Shown here in pieces: positions 9,630-19,139 of a DNA stretch of 64,000 nt. This DNA comes from Prochlorococcus sp. AG-388-A04. GTDB taxonomy: Bacteria > Cyanobacteriota > Cyanobacteriia > PCC-6307 > Cyanobiaceae. The translations under genes were made by a program, and so were the position numbers. The stretch spans positions 62,001 through 126,000 of the forward strand of contig QCGL01000002.1 in NCBI GenBank assembly GCA_003279935.1. The letters are read 5' to 3'. The notes under the pieces were generated by a model, which did no database searches, was not told the origin of the DNA, and was given only the letters and a program-made list of their open reading frames with translations. Every line of letters begins with the position of its first letter. Position 1 is the stretch's first letter.

Positions 9630-11240
9630 ATGTCAAAGTTTGTTTTTGTGACTGGAGGAGTTGTTTCTAGCATAGGTAAAGGTATAGTTGCCGCAAGCTT
9701 AGGAAGATTATTAAAATCAAGAGGGTATAGCGTTTCAATACTTAAACTAGATCCCTATCTAAATGTTGACCCAGGGACAATGAGCCCGTTTCAACATGGC
9801 GAAGTTTTCGTTACCGAAGATGGAGCTGAAACAGATTTAGATTTAGGTCACTATGAGAGATTTACTGACACTGCAATGACTCGTTTAAATAGTGTCACTA
9901 CAGGATCCATCTACCAAGCAGTCATTAATAAAGAAAGAAGAGGGAGTTACAACGGAGGTACAGTTCAAGTTATTCCTCACATCACAAGAGAAATAAGAGA
10001 AAGGATTCATAGAGTAGCAGCTAACAGCAATGCTGATATCGTTATAACTGAGATTGGTGGAACAGTAGGAGATATTGAATCTTTACCATTTTTAGAGGCG
10101 ATAAGAGAATTTAAAAATGATGTTAATAAAAATGATGTCGCTTATATTCACGTAACTTTACTTCCTTATATCAAAACATCTGGTGAAATAAAAACTAAAC
10201 CTACTCAACATTCTGTTAAGGAGTTACGATCCATTGGTATACAACCAGATTTACTTGTATGCAGAAGTGATAAAGAAATTAATGAAGGGCTAAAAAGAAA
10301 ACTCAGTGGTTTCTGCGGAGTTAATCTTAATTGTGTAATTGAAGCATTAGATGCTGATAGTATTTATTCAGTTCCTCTTTCTTTAAAGAATGAAGGTTTA
10401 TGTAAACAGACTTTAAATTGTCTAGAACTCGAAGATAAAGAATGTGATTTAGAGAATTGGGAAAAAATAATTCATAATCTTAGAAATCCTGGTAACCCTA
10501 TAAAGGTTGCTTTAGTTGGAAAATATATAGAACTTGGTGATGCATATCTTTCAGTAGTGGAGGCATTAAGGCATGCTTGCATTGAACAAAAAGCTTTATT
10601 AGATTTGTATTGGGTAAGTGCTGAAATGATCGAAGAGAAATCAGCCGAAGAGTATTTAAATGATGTTGATGCAATTGTAGTTCCAGGAGGATTTGGAAAT
10701 AGAGGAGTGAATGGAAAAATTGAAGCAATAAAATTTGCAAGAGAAAAGAAGATTCCTTTCCTAGGTTTATGTTTAGGTATGCAATGCGCAGTAATAGAAT
10801 GGGCGAGAAATCTAGCCCAATTACCTGATGCATCTAGCTCAGAATTAAATCCAGATTCCGAAAACCCGGTTATTCATTTATTACCTGAACAAGAAGACAT
10901 TGTTGATCTTGGAGGGACTATGAGATTAGGAGTTTATCCTTGTAGACTTCAAAAAAATACAACTGGTAAAGAGTTGTATGACGAAGATGTTATATATGAA
11001 AGACATCGACATAGATATGAATTTAATAATTACTACAAACAAAGTTTTTTAGATTCTGGATACAAAATCAGTGGTACATCACCAGATGGAAGATTAGTAG
11101 AATTAATTGAATTAGTTGATCATCCATATTTTTTAGCATGCCAATACCATCCTGAATTCTTATCAAGGCCAGGGAAGCCACATCCATTATTTAAAGGGTT
11201 GATCAAAGCATCGCAGGAAAAATTAGAGCAATCAAATTAA
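9630..11240 (+). CDS. pyrG: CTP synthase
   Basis: Makes CTP from UTP, ATP and glutamine. It has 536 residues in two domains. The N-terminal synthetase carries [16 protein letters not shown] (P-loop-like) and [20 protein letters not shown]. The C-terminal class I glutamine amidotransferase has the oxyanion strand VPGGFGNRG, the nucleophile elbow [13 protein letters not shown] and the catalytic His-Glu pair in [13 protein letters not shown] at 9630 is the only in-frame start, since an in-frame TAA precedes it at 9618. A perfect AGGAGG lies at 9601-9606, about 23 bases before the start, farther than a normal ribosome-binding site. Confidence 0.98.
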   Translation: MSKFVFVTGGVVSSIGKGIVAASLGRLLKSRGYSVSILKLDPYLNVDPGTMSPFQHGEVFVTEDGAETDLDLGHYERFTDTAMTRLNSVTTGSIYQAVINKERRGSYNGGTVQVIPHITREIRERIHRVAANSNADIVITEIGGTVGDIESLPFLEAIREFKNDVNKNDVAYIHVTLLPYIKTSGEIKTKPTQHSVKELRSIGIQPDLLVCRSDKEINEGLKRKLSGFCGVNLNCVIEALDADSIYSVPLSLKNEGLCKQTLNCLELEDKECDLENWEKIIHNLRNPGNPIKVALVGKYIELGDAYLSVVEALRHACIEQKALLDLYWVSAEMIEEKSAEEYLNDVDAIVVPGGFGNRGVNGKIEAIKFAREKKIPFLGLCLGMQCAVIEWARNLAQLPDASSSELNPDSENPVIHLLPEQEDIVDLGGTMRLGVYPCRLQKNTTGKELYDEDVIYERHRHRYEFNNYYKQSFLDSGYKISGTSPDGRLVELIELVDHPYFLACQYHPEFLSRPGKPHPLFKGLIKASQEKLEQSN

Positions 11241-11267
11241 TATTATTTATTTTTCTTGAATGCAATA

Positions 11268-11939
11268 ATGACAAATTTCTTACCATTAGTAGAAAAATTT
11301 CATTCATTACAAGGAGAGGGTTTTCATACAGGCCAAAGTGCCTTTTTTATAAGACTGGCTGGATGTAGCGTTGGATGCTCATGGTGCGATACTAAACATT
11401 CTTGGGATAAAGAAAAATACCCTTTAATACCAATCAAAAAAATCATTGATGAAATAAAAAAGGCTCGAAAAAAAGGCGCATCTTTTTTAGTTATCACTGG
11501 TGGTGAGCCTTTACATCATAATTTAGATAATTTGTGCCAAGCTATCAATAAAGAAACTTCTGAAAAAGATCAAAACCCAATCAAGATTCATATTGAAACA
11601 AGTGGCGTAAACAAAATTTCAGGTAATTATGATTGGATTACTTTATCTCCAAAAAGACATTTACCCCCCAGAACTTATTTTTTAGAAAACTTTAATGAAT
11701 TAAAAATAATTATCAATGATAAAAAAGATATTGATTTTGCAATTGATATAAAGAAAGAAATAATGAACAAATATCAGCACCTATCATCAAAAGACAATTT
11801 TTATAAGTTAGATAAAAAATATTATGTACAGCCCGCTTGGGAAAACGCAAGTGGGTTTTCACTTACGATTGATTTTGTTAAAAATAACCCTGAATGGAAC
11901 TTAAGTCTTCAGACACATAAATACTTAAAGATTAAATAA
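11268..11939 (+). CDS. queE: 7-carboxy-7-deazaguanine synthase, radical SAM enzyme
   Basis: Radical SAM enzyme that contracts 6-carboxytetrahydropterin to 7-carboxy-7-deazaguanine in the preQ0/queuosine pathway. The cluster-binding motif is CSVGCSWC (CX3CX2C) followed by DTKHSW, the QueE signature. VITGGEPL and HIETSGV match the SAM-binding region, and LSPKRHLPP is the usual QueE loop. ATG at 11268 is preferred to a TTG four codons upstream (11256), giving 223 residues. queC begins 5 bases after the stop, so the two successive pathway steps are in one operon. Confidence 0.94.
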   Translation: MTNFLPLVEKFHSLQGEGFHTGQSAFFIRLAGCSVGCSWCDTKHSWDKEKYPLIPIKKIIDEIKKARKKGASFLVITGGEPLHHNLDNLCQAINKETSEKDQNPIKIHIETSGVNKISGNYDWITLSPKRHLPPRTYFLENFNELKIIINDKKDIDFAIDIKKEIMNKYQHLSSKDNFYKLDKKYYVQPAWENASGFSLTIDFVKNNPEWNLSLQTHKYLKIK

Positions 11940-11944
11940 TTTAT

Positions 11945-12619
11945 ATGGATTTAAAAAATAAATCTGCAGTAATTTTATTATCAGGAGGCTTAGATTCTTC
12001 AACTGTTACAGGCTTAGCAAAAGCGTCCAAAGCTAAAATATTTGGCTTATCTTTTGATTACGGACAAAGACATAAAAAAGAATTAGATTCCGCATTCACA
12101 ATAGCCAATCACTTTGAAATAGAGGAATTCAAAATAGTAAAGCTTGACTTATCTTTGTGGGGCGGGTCATCTCTTACAGATATAAAAAAAGATTTACCTA
12201 TTGATGGCATACAGCAAAATACAATTCCAAACACCTATGTGCCTGGAAGAAATACGATCTTTATTTCTGTTGCGTTAAGCTATGCTGAAGCAATAAATGC
12301 TGATTTAATAGGCCTAGGAGTTAATGCACTAGATTATTCTGGTTATCCTGATTGCAGACCTGATTACATTAAAAAGTTTCAAGAACTAGCTAATCTTGCT
12401 AACAAACGTGGAAGAGAAGAAAATCCAATTAAACTTTGGACACCTTTACTCGATCTAAATAAAGAAGATATTATTCAATTAGCTTTTGATAATAATGTTC
12501 CTTTAGAAAAAACATGGAGTTGTTATTCAGGAAATTTAGAACCCTGTGGAAAATGTGATAGTTGCCGAATTAGACAAACAGCCTACAAAAAATGGCAAAT
12601 AAAAAAGAATGAGAATTAA
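11945..12619 (+). CDS. queC: 7-cyano-7-deazaguanine synthase
   Basis: ATP-dependent enzyme that converts 7-carboxy-7-deazaguanine to preQ0, the step after QueE. The PP-loop ATP motif SGGLDSST is at residues 13-20. The C-terminal zinc site shows CYSGNLEPCGKCDSC with four cysteines. It has 224 residues, normal for QueC. ATG at 11945. The next gene, pabB, starts 11 bases before this stop codon, so translation is probably coupled. Confidence 0.96.
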   Translation: MDLKNKSAVILLSGGLDSSTVTGLAKASKAKIFGLSFDYGQRHKKELDSAFTIANHFEIEEFKIVKLDLSLWGGSSLTDIKKDLPIDGIQQNTIPNTYVPGRNTIFISVALSYAEAINADLIGLGVNALDYSGYPDCRPDYIKKFQELANLANKRGREENPIKLWTPLLDLNKEDIIQLAFDNNVPLEKTWSCYSGNLEPCGKCDSCRIRQTAYKKWQIKKNEN

Positions 12620-13928
12620 GACAAAAAAATTATCTAAGTGGCTTGATCCAGAATTGATAGCTAACCATTTTGCATTGAAATTTGGAGACCATGGATTGTC
12701 TTGGTTAGATAGTGATGGGAAAGATAATGGAGAATGGTCTATTTTAGGAGTTAACCCAAAGAAAATTATTTGCTCTAGAGATATCAATAATTTGAATATT
12801 GATAATAATCCATTTTTTAAATTAGAAAAAATTGATAGAGGATTTTGGATGGGCTGGTTAAACTTTGAGGCGGGCGCATATATCGAGCCAAAAAATCCAT
12901 GGAAGAATAATGAAATATCAACTTTGTGGATTGCATCTTATGATCCAATTATTAAATTTGATCTCGTTTCTAATGAAATAATTCTTGAAGGAACTAGTTC
13001 TAGTGAAATAAATAAATTTGAAAAAATAATTTTAAATATTAATGCTGAAACAGAAAAAAATTCTATTAAAAATAATCTGAAATTTGATTTTTCAAAAATT
13101 AATTTAAAAGAAATAACCAACGAATTTGAAACAAATATTTTAAAAGTTAAGAAATTAATATCTATAGGAGATATTTTTCAAGCAAATCTAACAACTCAAT
13201 GTGAGGTTGAAGCTTTAGAAAATTATAGTTCTTTAAACATATATTCAAAAATAAGAAGAAAATTGAAAGCCCCTTTTGGAGGAATAATAATAAATAATTC
13301 AAAGGGAATCAACGAATCAGTATTATCAACTTCACCTGAAAGATTTTTGAAAATAGACAAAGAAGGATATGTCGAATCAAGACCTATCAAAGGCACAAGA
13401 TCCAGACACCAAGATGAAACTCAGGATGCCTTAAATGCCATAGATTTGATAACAAATGAAAAAGATAGAGCTGAAAATATTATGATTGTGGACCTCTTAA
13501 GAAACGATTTAAGCAAAGTCTGCGAAATAGGAAGTATTGAGGTTCCAGAAATATTAAAACTTGAGAGTTACTTGAAAGTACATCACCTTACATCAGTAAT
13601 TAGAGGGAAACTAAAAAAGGATAAAAGCTGGGTTGACTTACTAATTGCTTGCTGGCCAGGAGGCTCAATAACTGGGGCTCCAAAATTACGTTCATGCCAA
13701 AGGCTATTTGAAATAGAAAAAAATGGAAGAGGACCTTACTGTGGATCCTTCATAAAAGTTGACTGGAATGGAGAGTTTGATAGCAACATACTAATAAGAT
13801 CATTTATAGTAAAAGGCAAAAAAATTAATATATCTGCTGGTTGCGGAATAGTTAGTGATTCTGATCCTCAAAATGAAACAGAAGAACTAAAGTGGAAACT
13901 TTTGCCTTTAATAGATTCGTTAAAATGA
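12609..13928 (+). CDS. pabB: Aminodeoxychorismate synthase component I (PabB)
   Basis: Chorismate-utilising enzyme of 439 residues that aminates chorismate to 4-amino-4-deoxychorismate for folate. The chorismate-binding half carries SRPIKGTRSR near residue 255; a lysine in PIKGT is typical of PabB, where TrpE has PIAGT. Further C-terminal motifs are DLLRNDLSKVC, HHLTSVIRGKL, PGGSITGAPKLR and GPYCGSF. No glutamine amidotransferase domain is fused, so it needs a separate subunit (PabA/TrpG) not found in the window. It overlaps queC by 11 bases and shares an ATGA with the next gene. Confidence 0.92.
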   Translation: MRIKTKKLSKWLDPELIANHFALKFGDHGLSWLDSDGKDNGEWSILGVNPKKIICSRDINNLNIDNNPFFKLEKIDRGFWMGWLNFEAGAYIEPKNPWKNNEISTLWIASYDPIIKFDLVSNEIILEGTSSSEINKFEKIILNINAETEKNSIKNNLKFDFSKINLKEITNEFETNILKVKKLISIGDIFQANLTTQCEVEALENYSSLNIYSKIRRKLKAPFGGIIINNSKGINESVLSTSPERFLKIDKEGYVESRPIKGTRSRHQDETQDALNAIDLITNEKDRAENIMIVDLLRNDLSKVCEIGSIEVPEILKLESYLKVHHLTSVIRGKLKKDKSWVDLLIACWPGGSITGAPKLRSCQRLFEIEKNGRGPYCGSFIKVDWNGEFDSNILIRSFIVKGKKINISAGCGIVSDSDPQNETEELKWKLLPLIDSLK

Positions 13929-14752
13929 AACAGAGTATAGGTTGGCATAAAGATAAATGGCTAGATATTGAAAATATTTATATATCAGCAAATGATAGAG
14001 GTCTAAAGTTTGGAGATGGAATATTCGAAACTGTTTTAATAAAAAAGAATAATGCTGTTTTGCTAGACGAACATATTCAAAGACTAGAAAATAGCAATAG
14101 AGTTTTAAATATGAATTGGAATATTAATAAATCACATTTAAAAAACATTATTAGTCTAGGTATTAAAAAATTATCTCTTAAAAACGAGCAATTAGGATCA
14201 ATTAGAATTAACTACAGCAGAGGCTTGAATAAAGGCAGATCAATTAGAATTAATAAAGATCAACAGGAAGATTATAAAAATAATTTATGGATTGAATTTT
14301 ATATTATAAAACCTAGTTTTTCTCCAATAAGTACATTTATTAGTCAAACAGAAAAAAGAAATCAATATAGTTTAATTAATCAATGTAAAACTTTCTCATA
14401 TAATCAATCAATACAAGTACTAATAGAAGCTAATAAAAAATTATTTGATGATTGTTTAATATTAAATACTGCTGATGAACTATGTTGTGGTAGTACTTTT
14501 AATATCTTACTGAAAAGAGATAATGTATGGATGACACCAAGAAAAGAAAGTGGATGTCTTCAGGGAATTATGGTTAAAAAAGCTATAAAATTAAAAATAA
14601 TTAAGGAAGAATTGATCTTACCTAAATTTTACAATAATGATATTTTAATTGCAATTAATAGTTTATCTTGTAGGCAAATTAAGAGAGTAAATGATATAAA
14701 ATTTACAAGAACTTTTGATCCAAAGTATTTCTGGGAATTGTTGTATAAGTAA
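13925..14752 (+). CDS. pabC: Class IV aminotransferase, probable aminodeoxychorismate lyase
   Basis: PLP enzyme of the branched-chain aminotransferase/aminodeoxychorismate lyase fold, 275 residues. Visible are NDRGLKFGDGIFETV near residue 25, a lysine in QCKTFSYN that fits the PLP Schiff-base position, and TPRKESGCLQGI near the C-terminus. Its ATG (13925) overlaps the pabB stop in an ATGA, which argues for aminodeoxychorismate lyase giving 4-aminobenzoate and pyruvate. A D-amino acid or branched-chain aminotransferase role is not excluded by sequence alone. An upstream GTG (13892) would overlap pabB further and is less likely. Confidence 0.82.
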   Translation: MKQSIGWHKDKWLDIENIYISANDRGLKFGDGIFETVLIKKNNAVLLDEHIQRLENSNRVLNMNWNINKSHLKNIISLGIKKLSLKNEQLGSIRINYSRGLNKGRSIRINKDQQEDYKNNLWIEFYIIKPSFSPISTFISQTEKRNQYSLINQCKTFSYNQSIQVLIEANKKLFDDCLILNTADELCCGSTFNILLKRDNVWMTPRKESGCLQGIMVKKAIKLKIIKEELILPKFYNNDILIAINSLSCRQIKRVNDIKFTRTFDPKYFWELLYK

Positions 14753-14754
14753 GA

Positions 14755-15540
14755 TTATTTCTTTTCTGGTAAAAAAGCATCAGATAGGTTATTTATATAG
14801 TTATTAACTTTAAACCCAACAATACTTCCAATAACGATAATCGATGGTGAAGAGAAACCTTTGTTACTTATTGTCTCTGCTAAATTCTTTAATTCTGAAA
14901 TTAAACATTTTTGATTATTTAAAGTTGCTTCTTGAATAACAGCACATTTAGTATTTTCATCCAAACCGCCTATCAGTAATTCTTTAACAATAAATCCTAT
15001 ATTTCTCATGCCCATATAAATTACTAAACCATCAGATGATTTAGCTAATAATCTCCAATTAACAGTCTTTTTATCTTTATTGATATCTTCATGTCCAGTG
15101 ACAAAAGTTATAGAGCTTCCTGCTTCTCGATGAGTTAATGGGATCCCAAAATTTGAAGGAGCAGCTATTCCAGAAGTTATCCCAGGAACAATTTCAACTG
15201 AAATCCCATTTTTTTCTAAAAAAGATACTTCTTCACCGCCTCGTGAAAAAACAAAGGGATCACCCCCTTTAAGCCTTACAACATTCTTTCCTTCTTTTGC
15301 TAATTTCACAATAAGTAAATTAGTATCAGCCTGAGGGACAGAACACAACCCAGCCCTTTTACCTACATTAAATATTTCAGTTTTCTTATTAGTCTCCTTT
15401 ATGATTTGGGGAGAAACTAACGCATCATGGACCAAAGCATCACAACTTTTAATAAGTCGTAAGGCTTTTAAAGTTAGCAGCTCAGGGTCACCAGGACCTG
15501 CTCCAACTAAATAAACTATGCCGGGCACATTAATCTCCAT
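14755..15540 (-). CDS. cobA: Uroporphyrinogen-III C-methyltransferase
   Basis: SAM-dependent enzyme (SumT type) that methylates uroporphyrinogen III at C2 and C7 to precorrin-2, the branch to sirohaem and cobamides. The 261 residues match stand-alone SumT enzymes; no CysG-type oxidase/chelatase domain is fused. Motifs are YLVGAGPGDPELLTLKAL at the N-terminus, DALVHDALVS, and RLKGGDPFVFSRGGEE near residue 90. ATG at 15540 is chosen over a TTG at 15546. It converges with the pabC-like gene with a 2-base gap and diverges from the MFS transporter across 45 bases. Confidence 0.94.
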   Translation of the reverse strand: MEINVPGIVYLVGAGPGDPELLTLKALRLIKSCDALVHDALVSPQIIKETNKKTEIFNVGKRAGLCSVPQADTNLLIVKLAKEGKNVVRLKGGDPFVFSRGGEEVSFLEKNGISVEIVPGITSGIAAPSNFGIPLTHREAGSSITFVTGHEDINKDKKTVNWRLLAKSSDGLVIYMGMRNIGFIVKELLIGGLDENTKCAVIQEATLNNQKCLISELKNLAETISNKGFSSPSIIVIGSIVGFKVNNYINNLSDAFLPEKK

Positions 15541-15585
15541 TAACAAGTATGGTAGTAAAAGAAAATTGTATTGTAGATAAATATC

Positions 15586-16836
15586 GTGAAAAAAAGTTTA
15601 TTCAAGCCAAGTAGAAAATTTACTTTATTCAGTGCTTTTGTAACTCTCCTAAATGATAGATTAAGCGAAAGTATTCTTTTACCAATTTTACCTTCTTTTG
15701 TTTTACTCTTTGACTCAAAAGCTAGTACTTATGGTTTACTCTCTTGTACTTATCAATTAGCACAATTTACGGCTTCGCCTTTTATTGGGCTTATGAGCGA
15801 TAGATATGGAAGAAGACCTGTAACTTTGTTTTGTATAACGGGCTCAATCATAGGAATATCAATATTATCATTTACAGTTTTATTTGATTGGTCAACTTCA
15901 CTAGCGACTATCCCCTTATTTTTATTATTTATAGCAAGACTTATTGACGGTCTAAGTGGTGGAACTGCTGCAACAGCGACTACTATTCTTGCAGATATTT
16001 CTAGTCCTGAAAAAAGAGCAAAAACATTTGGACTTATTGGAGTCGCATTTGGATTAAGTTTCTTCTTGGGTAATATATTTGTTGTTATTTTTGCTAAAAA
16101 TACAAATAATAATTTCATTATTCCAGTTATAATAGCTTCAATAATTCCAATTATTAACTTCATACTAGTTTTCTTTTATTTACCAGAAACCAAGCCTCAA
16201 AACGAATTAAATAAATCCACTCAAATTTTAAAAAATCCTCTAAAACAATTATTTAAAGTATTTAAAGAAGAAAAAATTAGAAAATTATCTCTAGCTTTTT
16301 TTATATATTTCATAGCTTTTACTGGACTAACAAATATTTTAATTTTTTTCCTTCAAGAGTCCCTGAATTGGACAACTAAGGCATCCAGTGGAACTCTTGT
16401 AGTTGTGGGGGTGATAGCAATTATTGTACAAGGTGGGCTAATTGGTCCTCTAGTAAAAAAATTTGGAGAAATGAGACTTACTTTAATTGGTTCAGGTTTT
16501 ATTCTCTTAGCATGTTTTCTTTTGATAACTACCCCTCAAGAAAATGCGGTAGTAAATATTTATTCTGCAGTTTCATTCTTAGCCGTGGGTGCGGGTTTAA
16601 TTACACCTACATTAAGAGCATTAATATCAAAGAAATTAGATGGGGATAACCAGGGCTCTATATTAAGTAATTTGCAAGGTCTTCAAAGTCTTGGCGGGGT
16701 TTTAGGTATCGGAATGGCTGGAAGAGTTTATGATGATTTTGGTCCAAAAGCACCATTTATTGCAGGATCAATTATTTTACTTTTTATGATTTACCTTATT
16801 GCTGAAGGAAAAAATAAGAATATTTCTTATAATTAA
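15586..16836 (+). CDS. Major facilitator superfamily transporter
   Basis: Membrane protein of 416 residues with about 12 hydrophobic segments split by a charged central loop near residues 195-225. The MFS signature between helices 2 and 3 is clear: GLMSDRYGRRPVT. RLIDGLSGGTAATATTILADI and SPEKRAKTFGLIG match the TetA/multidrug (DHA1) branch. The substrate cannot be read from the sequence. The start is GTG at 15586, with no nearby in-frame ATG. It faces away from cobA, and ppk follows 17 bases downstream. Confidence 0.88.
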   Translation: MKKSLFKPSRKFTLFSAFVTLLNDRLSESILLPILPSFVLLFDSKASTYGLLSCTYQLAQFTASPFIGLMSDRYGRRPVTLFCITGSIIGISILSFTVLFDWSTSLATIPLFLLFIARLIDGLSGGTAATATTILADISSPEKRAKTFGLIGVAFGLSFFLGNIFVVIFAKNTNNNFIIPVIIASIIPIINFILVFFYLPETKPQNELNKSTQILKNPLKQLFKVFKEEKIRKLSLAFFIYFIAFTGLTNILIFFLQESLNWTTKASSGTLVVVGVIAIIVQGGLIGPLVKKFGEMRLTLIGSGFILLACFLLITTPQENAVVNIYSAVSFLAVGAGLITPTLRALISKKLDGDNQGSILSNLQGLQSLGGVLGIGMAGRVYDDFGPKAPFIAGSIILLFMIYLIAEGKNKNISYN

Positions 16837-16853
16837 CAAATATAATCCCTTTA

Positions 16854-18941
16854 ATGAAATACGAAGCTAACAATTTTATTAATAGAGAATTAAGTTGGAT
16901 CGACTTTAATAAAAGAGTTCTTCTTACAGGGATGGAGAAAGATTATAAAATACTAGATAAAATTAAATTTTTTTCAATTTTCAGTAATAATCTTGATGAA
17001 TTTTTTATGGTTAGAGTTGCATCATTAAAAGCTCAAGTTGAAGCCGGAATTAGAAAAAAAAGTATTGATGGACATACTCCTAAAGAACAATTAAAAAAAA
17101 TTAACAAGGAAGTAAAAAAACTCACAATCCTTCAAGAAAAATATTTTAATAATGAATTAAATGATGAGCTTAAAAATGAAGGCATTTTCATAAAAAAGTA
17201 TTGTGAACTCAATCAAAATCAGAAAAATTGGTGTAATAGCTATTTCCTATCTTCAATTTTTCCTTTATTAACGCCATTAGTAGTTGATCCTGCGCACCCA
17301 TTCCCTTTTATAAGTAATTTAAGTCTTAATTTGGCTGCTCTCATTAATGATGGAGAAGAATCAAAAAATCAATTTGTAAGAATTAAAATACCGACAAAAA
17401 ATATTGGCAGATTTATACTAATTCCCAATGAAATTATTGAAACTGAAGATGAAAGAGATCATTTTTTTATAACTGTTGAAGACTTAATTGGAAACAACAT
17501 CAATGCCTTATTTAATGGAATGGAATGCTTAAATTATTCTTTTTTCCGAGTAACAAGAGATGCAGATTTAGAATTAAAAGAACTTGAAGCTGACGACTTA
17601 CTTCTTGCGGTAGAGCAAAGCTTGCAAAAAAGAAGATTAGGGGGAGATGTAGTTAGATTAGAAGTAAATGAAAATATCCCACAAAATATTTTAAAGTTAC
17701 TCATTGAAAGTATTGCAATACCAGAAGAATATATCTACTTTTGCAAAAGCTTATTAGGACTTGACGATTTAAATTACCTCTTAAAAATTAATCGAGAAGA
17801 CTTAAAAGAAAATTTATTAATTGGAGATACACATCCATTATTAAAATCGTTAGATTCTTCTAAAGACAAAAATTTTAACTCTATTTTTAGCATTCTTAGA
17901 AAACAGAGTATACTTCTACATCATCCATACGACTTATTCAAAACCTCTGTAGAAGAATTTATCAACAAAGCTGCTGACGACCCACTTGTACTAGCTATTA
18001 AAATTACTCTTTATAGAGTTTCAAAAGATTCTCCAATTATTGAAGCCTTAATGAGAGCGGCTGAGAATGGGAAAGAGGTAATGACTCTTGTTGAGCTAAA
18101 AGCAAGATTTGATGAAGATAACAACATCCAATGGGCAAAACAGCTTGAGCAAGCTGGAATTCATGTTGTTTATGGAATAATAGGCTTTAAAACACATACA
18201 AAGATTGCTTTAGTGGTTAGAAAAGAGAAAGGAAGACTAAGGAATTATTTTCATATTGGAACGGGAAATTACAATTCGAACACTTCTCGCTATTACACAG
18301 ACATAGGATTTCTTTCAACAGATCCTGATATCTCCTCAGATTTAATTGAACTCTTTAATTACTTATCAGGTTTCTCAAAACAAAAGGCATATCAGAAATT
18401 ATTAGTATCTCCAACATCATTAAGAAAAAAATTCATCTTTTTAATAAATAGAGAGATTGAAAATATCGAAGAGGGCAAGAAAGGTGAAATTATTGCAAAA
18501 ATGAATTCATTAGTAGATCCAGAAATTATTCAATTACTTTATTTAGCTTCACAAAAAGGAGTAAAAATTCACCTGATAATAAGAGGAATATGTTGTTTAT
18601 ATCCTCAAAGAGAGAATTTGAGTGAAAATATTAAGGTTACAAGTATTATTGGGCATTTTCTTGAACATTCTAGAATTTTTTGGTTTTACAATAACAATAA
18701 TCCAGAAGTTTTTATAGGCAGCGCAGACTGGATGAGAAGAAATTTAGACAGAAGAATAGAAGCTGTTACACCTATAGAAGACCTAAAATTAAAATCTCAA
18801 CTATATGATCTTTTACAAACTTATATTGATGATAATTATTACTCCTGGATAATGAATAAAGATGGAATATACGAAAAAAAAGAGAGGGATTCAAACTCAA
18901 ATCGTTGTCAAATTGATCTAATAAAAAGATTAAAAAAATAA
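16854..18941 (+). CDS. ppk: Polyphosphate kinase 1
   Basis: Reversibly polymerises the terminal phosphate of ATP into polyphosphate. The 695 residues are full length for PPK1. The N-terminal domain begins with FINRELSWIDFNKRVL and continues with NNLDEFFMVRVASLKAQ. LHHPYDLF is near residue 363. The two phospholipase-D-like half-sites are FKTHTKIALV (the family's autophosphorylated histidine region, near residue 443) and FLEHSRIFWF with EVFIGSADWMRRNLDRRIE near residues 600-640. ATG at 16854. Polyphosphate is a phosphorus store, relevant in phosphate-poor ocean water. A group 2 sigma factor lies downstream. Confidence 0.97.
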   Translation: MKYEANNFINRELSWIDFNKRVLLTGMEKDYKILDKIKFFSIFSNNLDEFFMVRVASLKAQVEAGIRKKSIDGHTPKEQLKKINKEVKKLTILQEKYFNNELNDELKNEGIFIKKYCELNQNQKNWCNSYFLSSIFPLLTPLVVDPAHPFPFISNLSLNLAALINDGEESKNQFVRIKIPTKNIGRFILIPNEIIETEDERDHFFITVEDLIGNNINALFNGMECLNYSFFRVTRDADLELKELEADDLLLAVEQSLQKRRLGGDVVRLEVNENIPQNILKLLIESIAIPEEYIYFCKSLLGLDDLNYLLKINREDLKENLLIGDTHPLLKSLDSSKDKNFNSIFSILRKQSILLHHPYDLFKTSVEEFINKAADDPLVLAIKITLYRVSKDSPIIEALMRAAENGKEVMTLVELKARFDEDNNIQWAKQLEQAGIHVVYGIIGFKTHTKIALVVRKEKGRLRNYFHIGTGNYNSNTSRYYTDIGFLSTDPDISSDLIELFNYLSGFSKQKAYQKLLVSPTSLRKKFIFLINREIENIEEGKKGEIIAKMNSLVDPEIIQLLYLASQKGVKIHLIIRGICCLYPQRENLSENIKVTSIIGHFLEHSRIFWFYNNNNPEVFIGSADWMRRNLDRRIEAVTPIEDLKLKSQLYDLLQTYIDDNYYSWIMNKDGIYEKKERDSNSNRCQIDLIKRLKK

Positions 18942-19139
18942 ATTTTTTTATAACATTTTAAAAAACTTCTTAATATTGATAAAAATTTTATATTTATAAG
19001 AAATCAAGTCATATCAGTTATTTTGAAGTAATTTTAATAGAAATCAATTTTCTTGTCTTTAAAGTTTCAACGCAAAAGTATTTTTTTTCTTGATTTCAGT
19101 GCTAGCTTTTTAAAAAATCCACTTAAAGAGGCCAGGGTG

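Noticed and set aside
11241..11267. preQ1 riboswitch before queE
   Set aside because: The 27-base gap after pyrG is too short and has no pseudoknot-like G/C stems.
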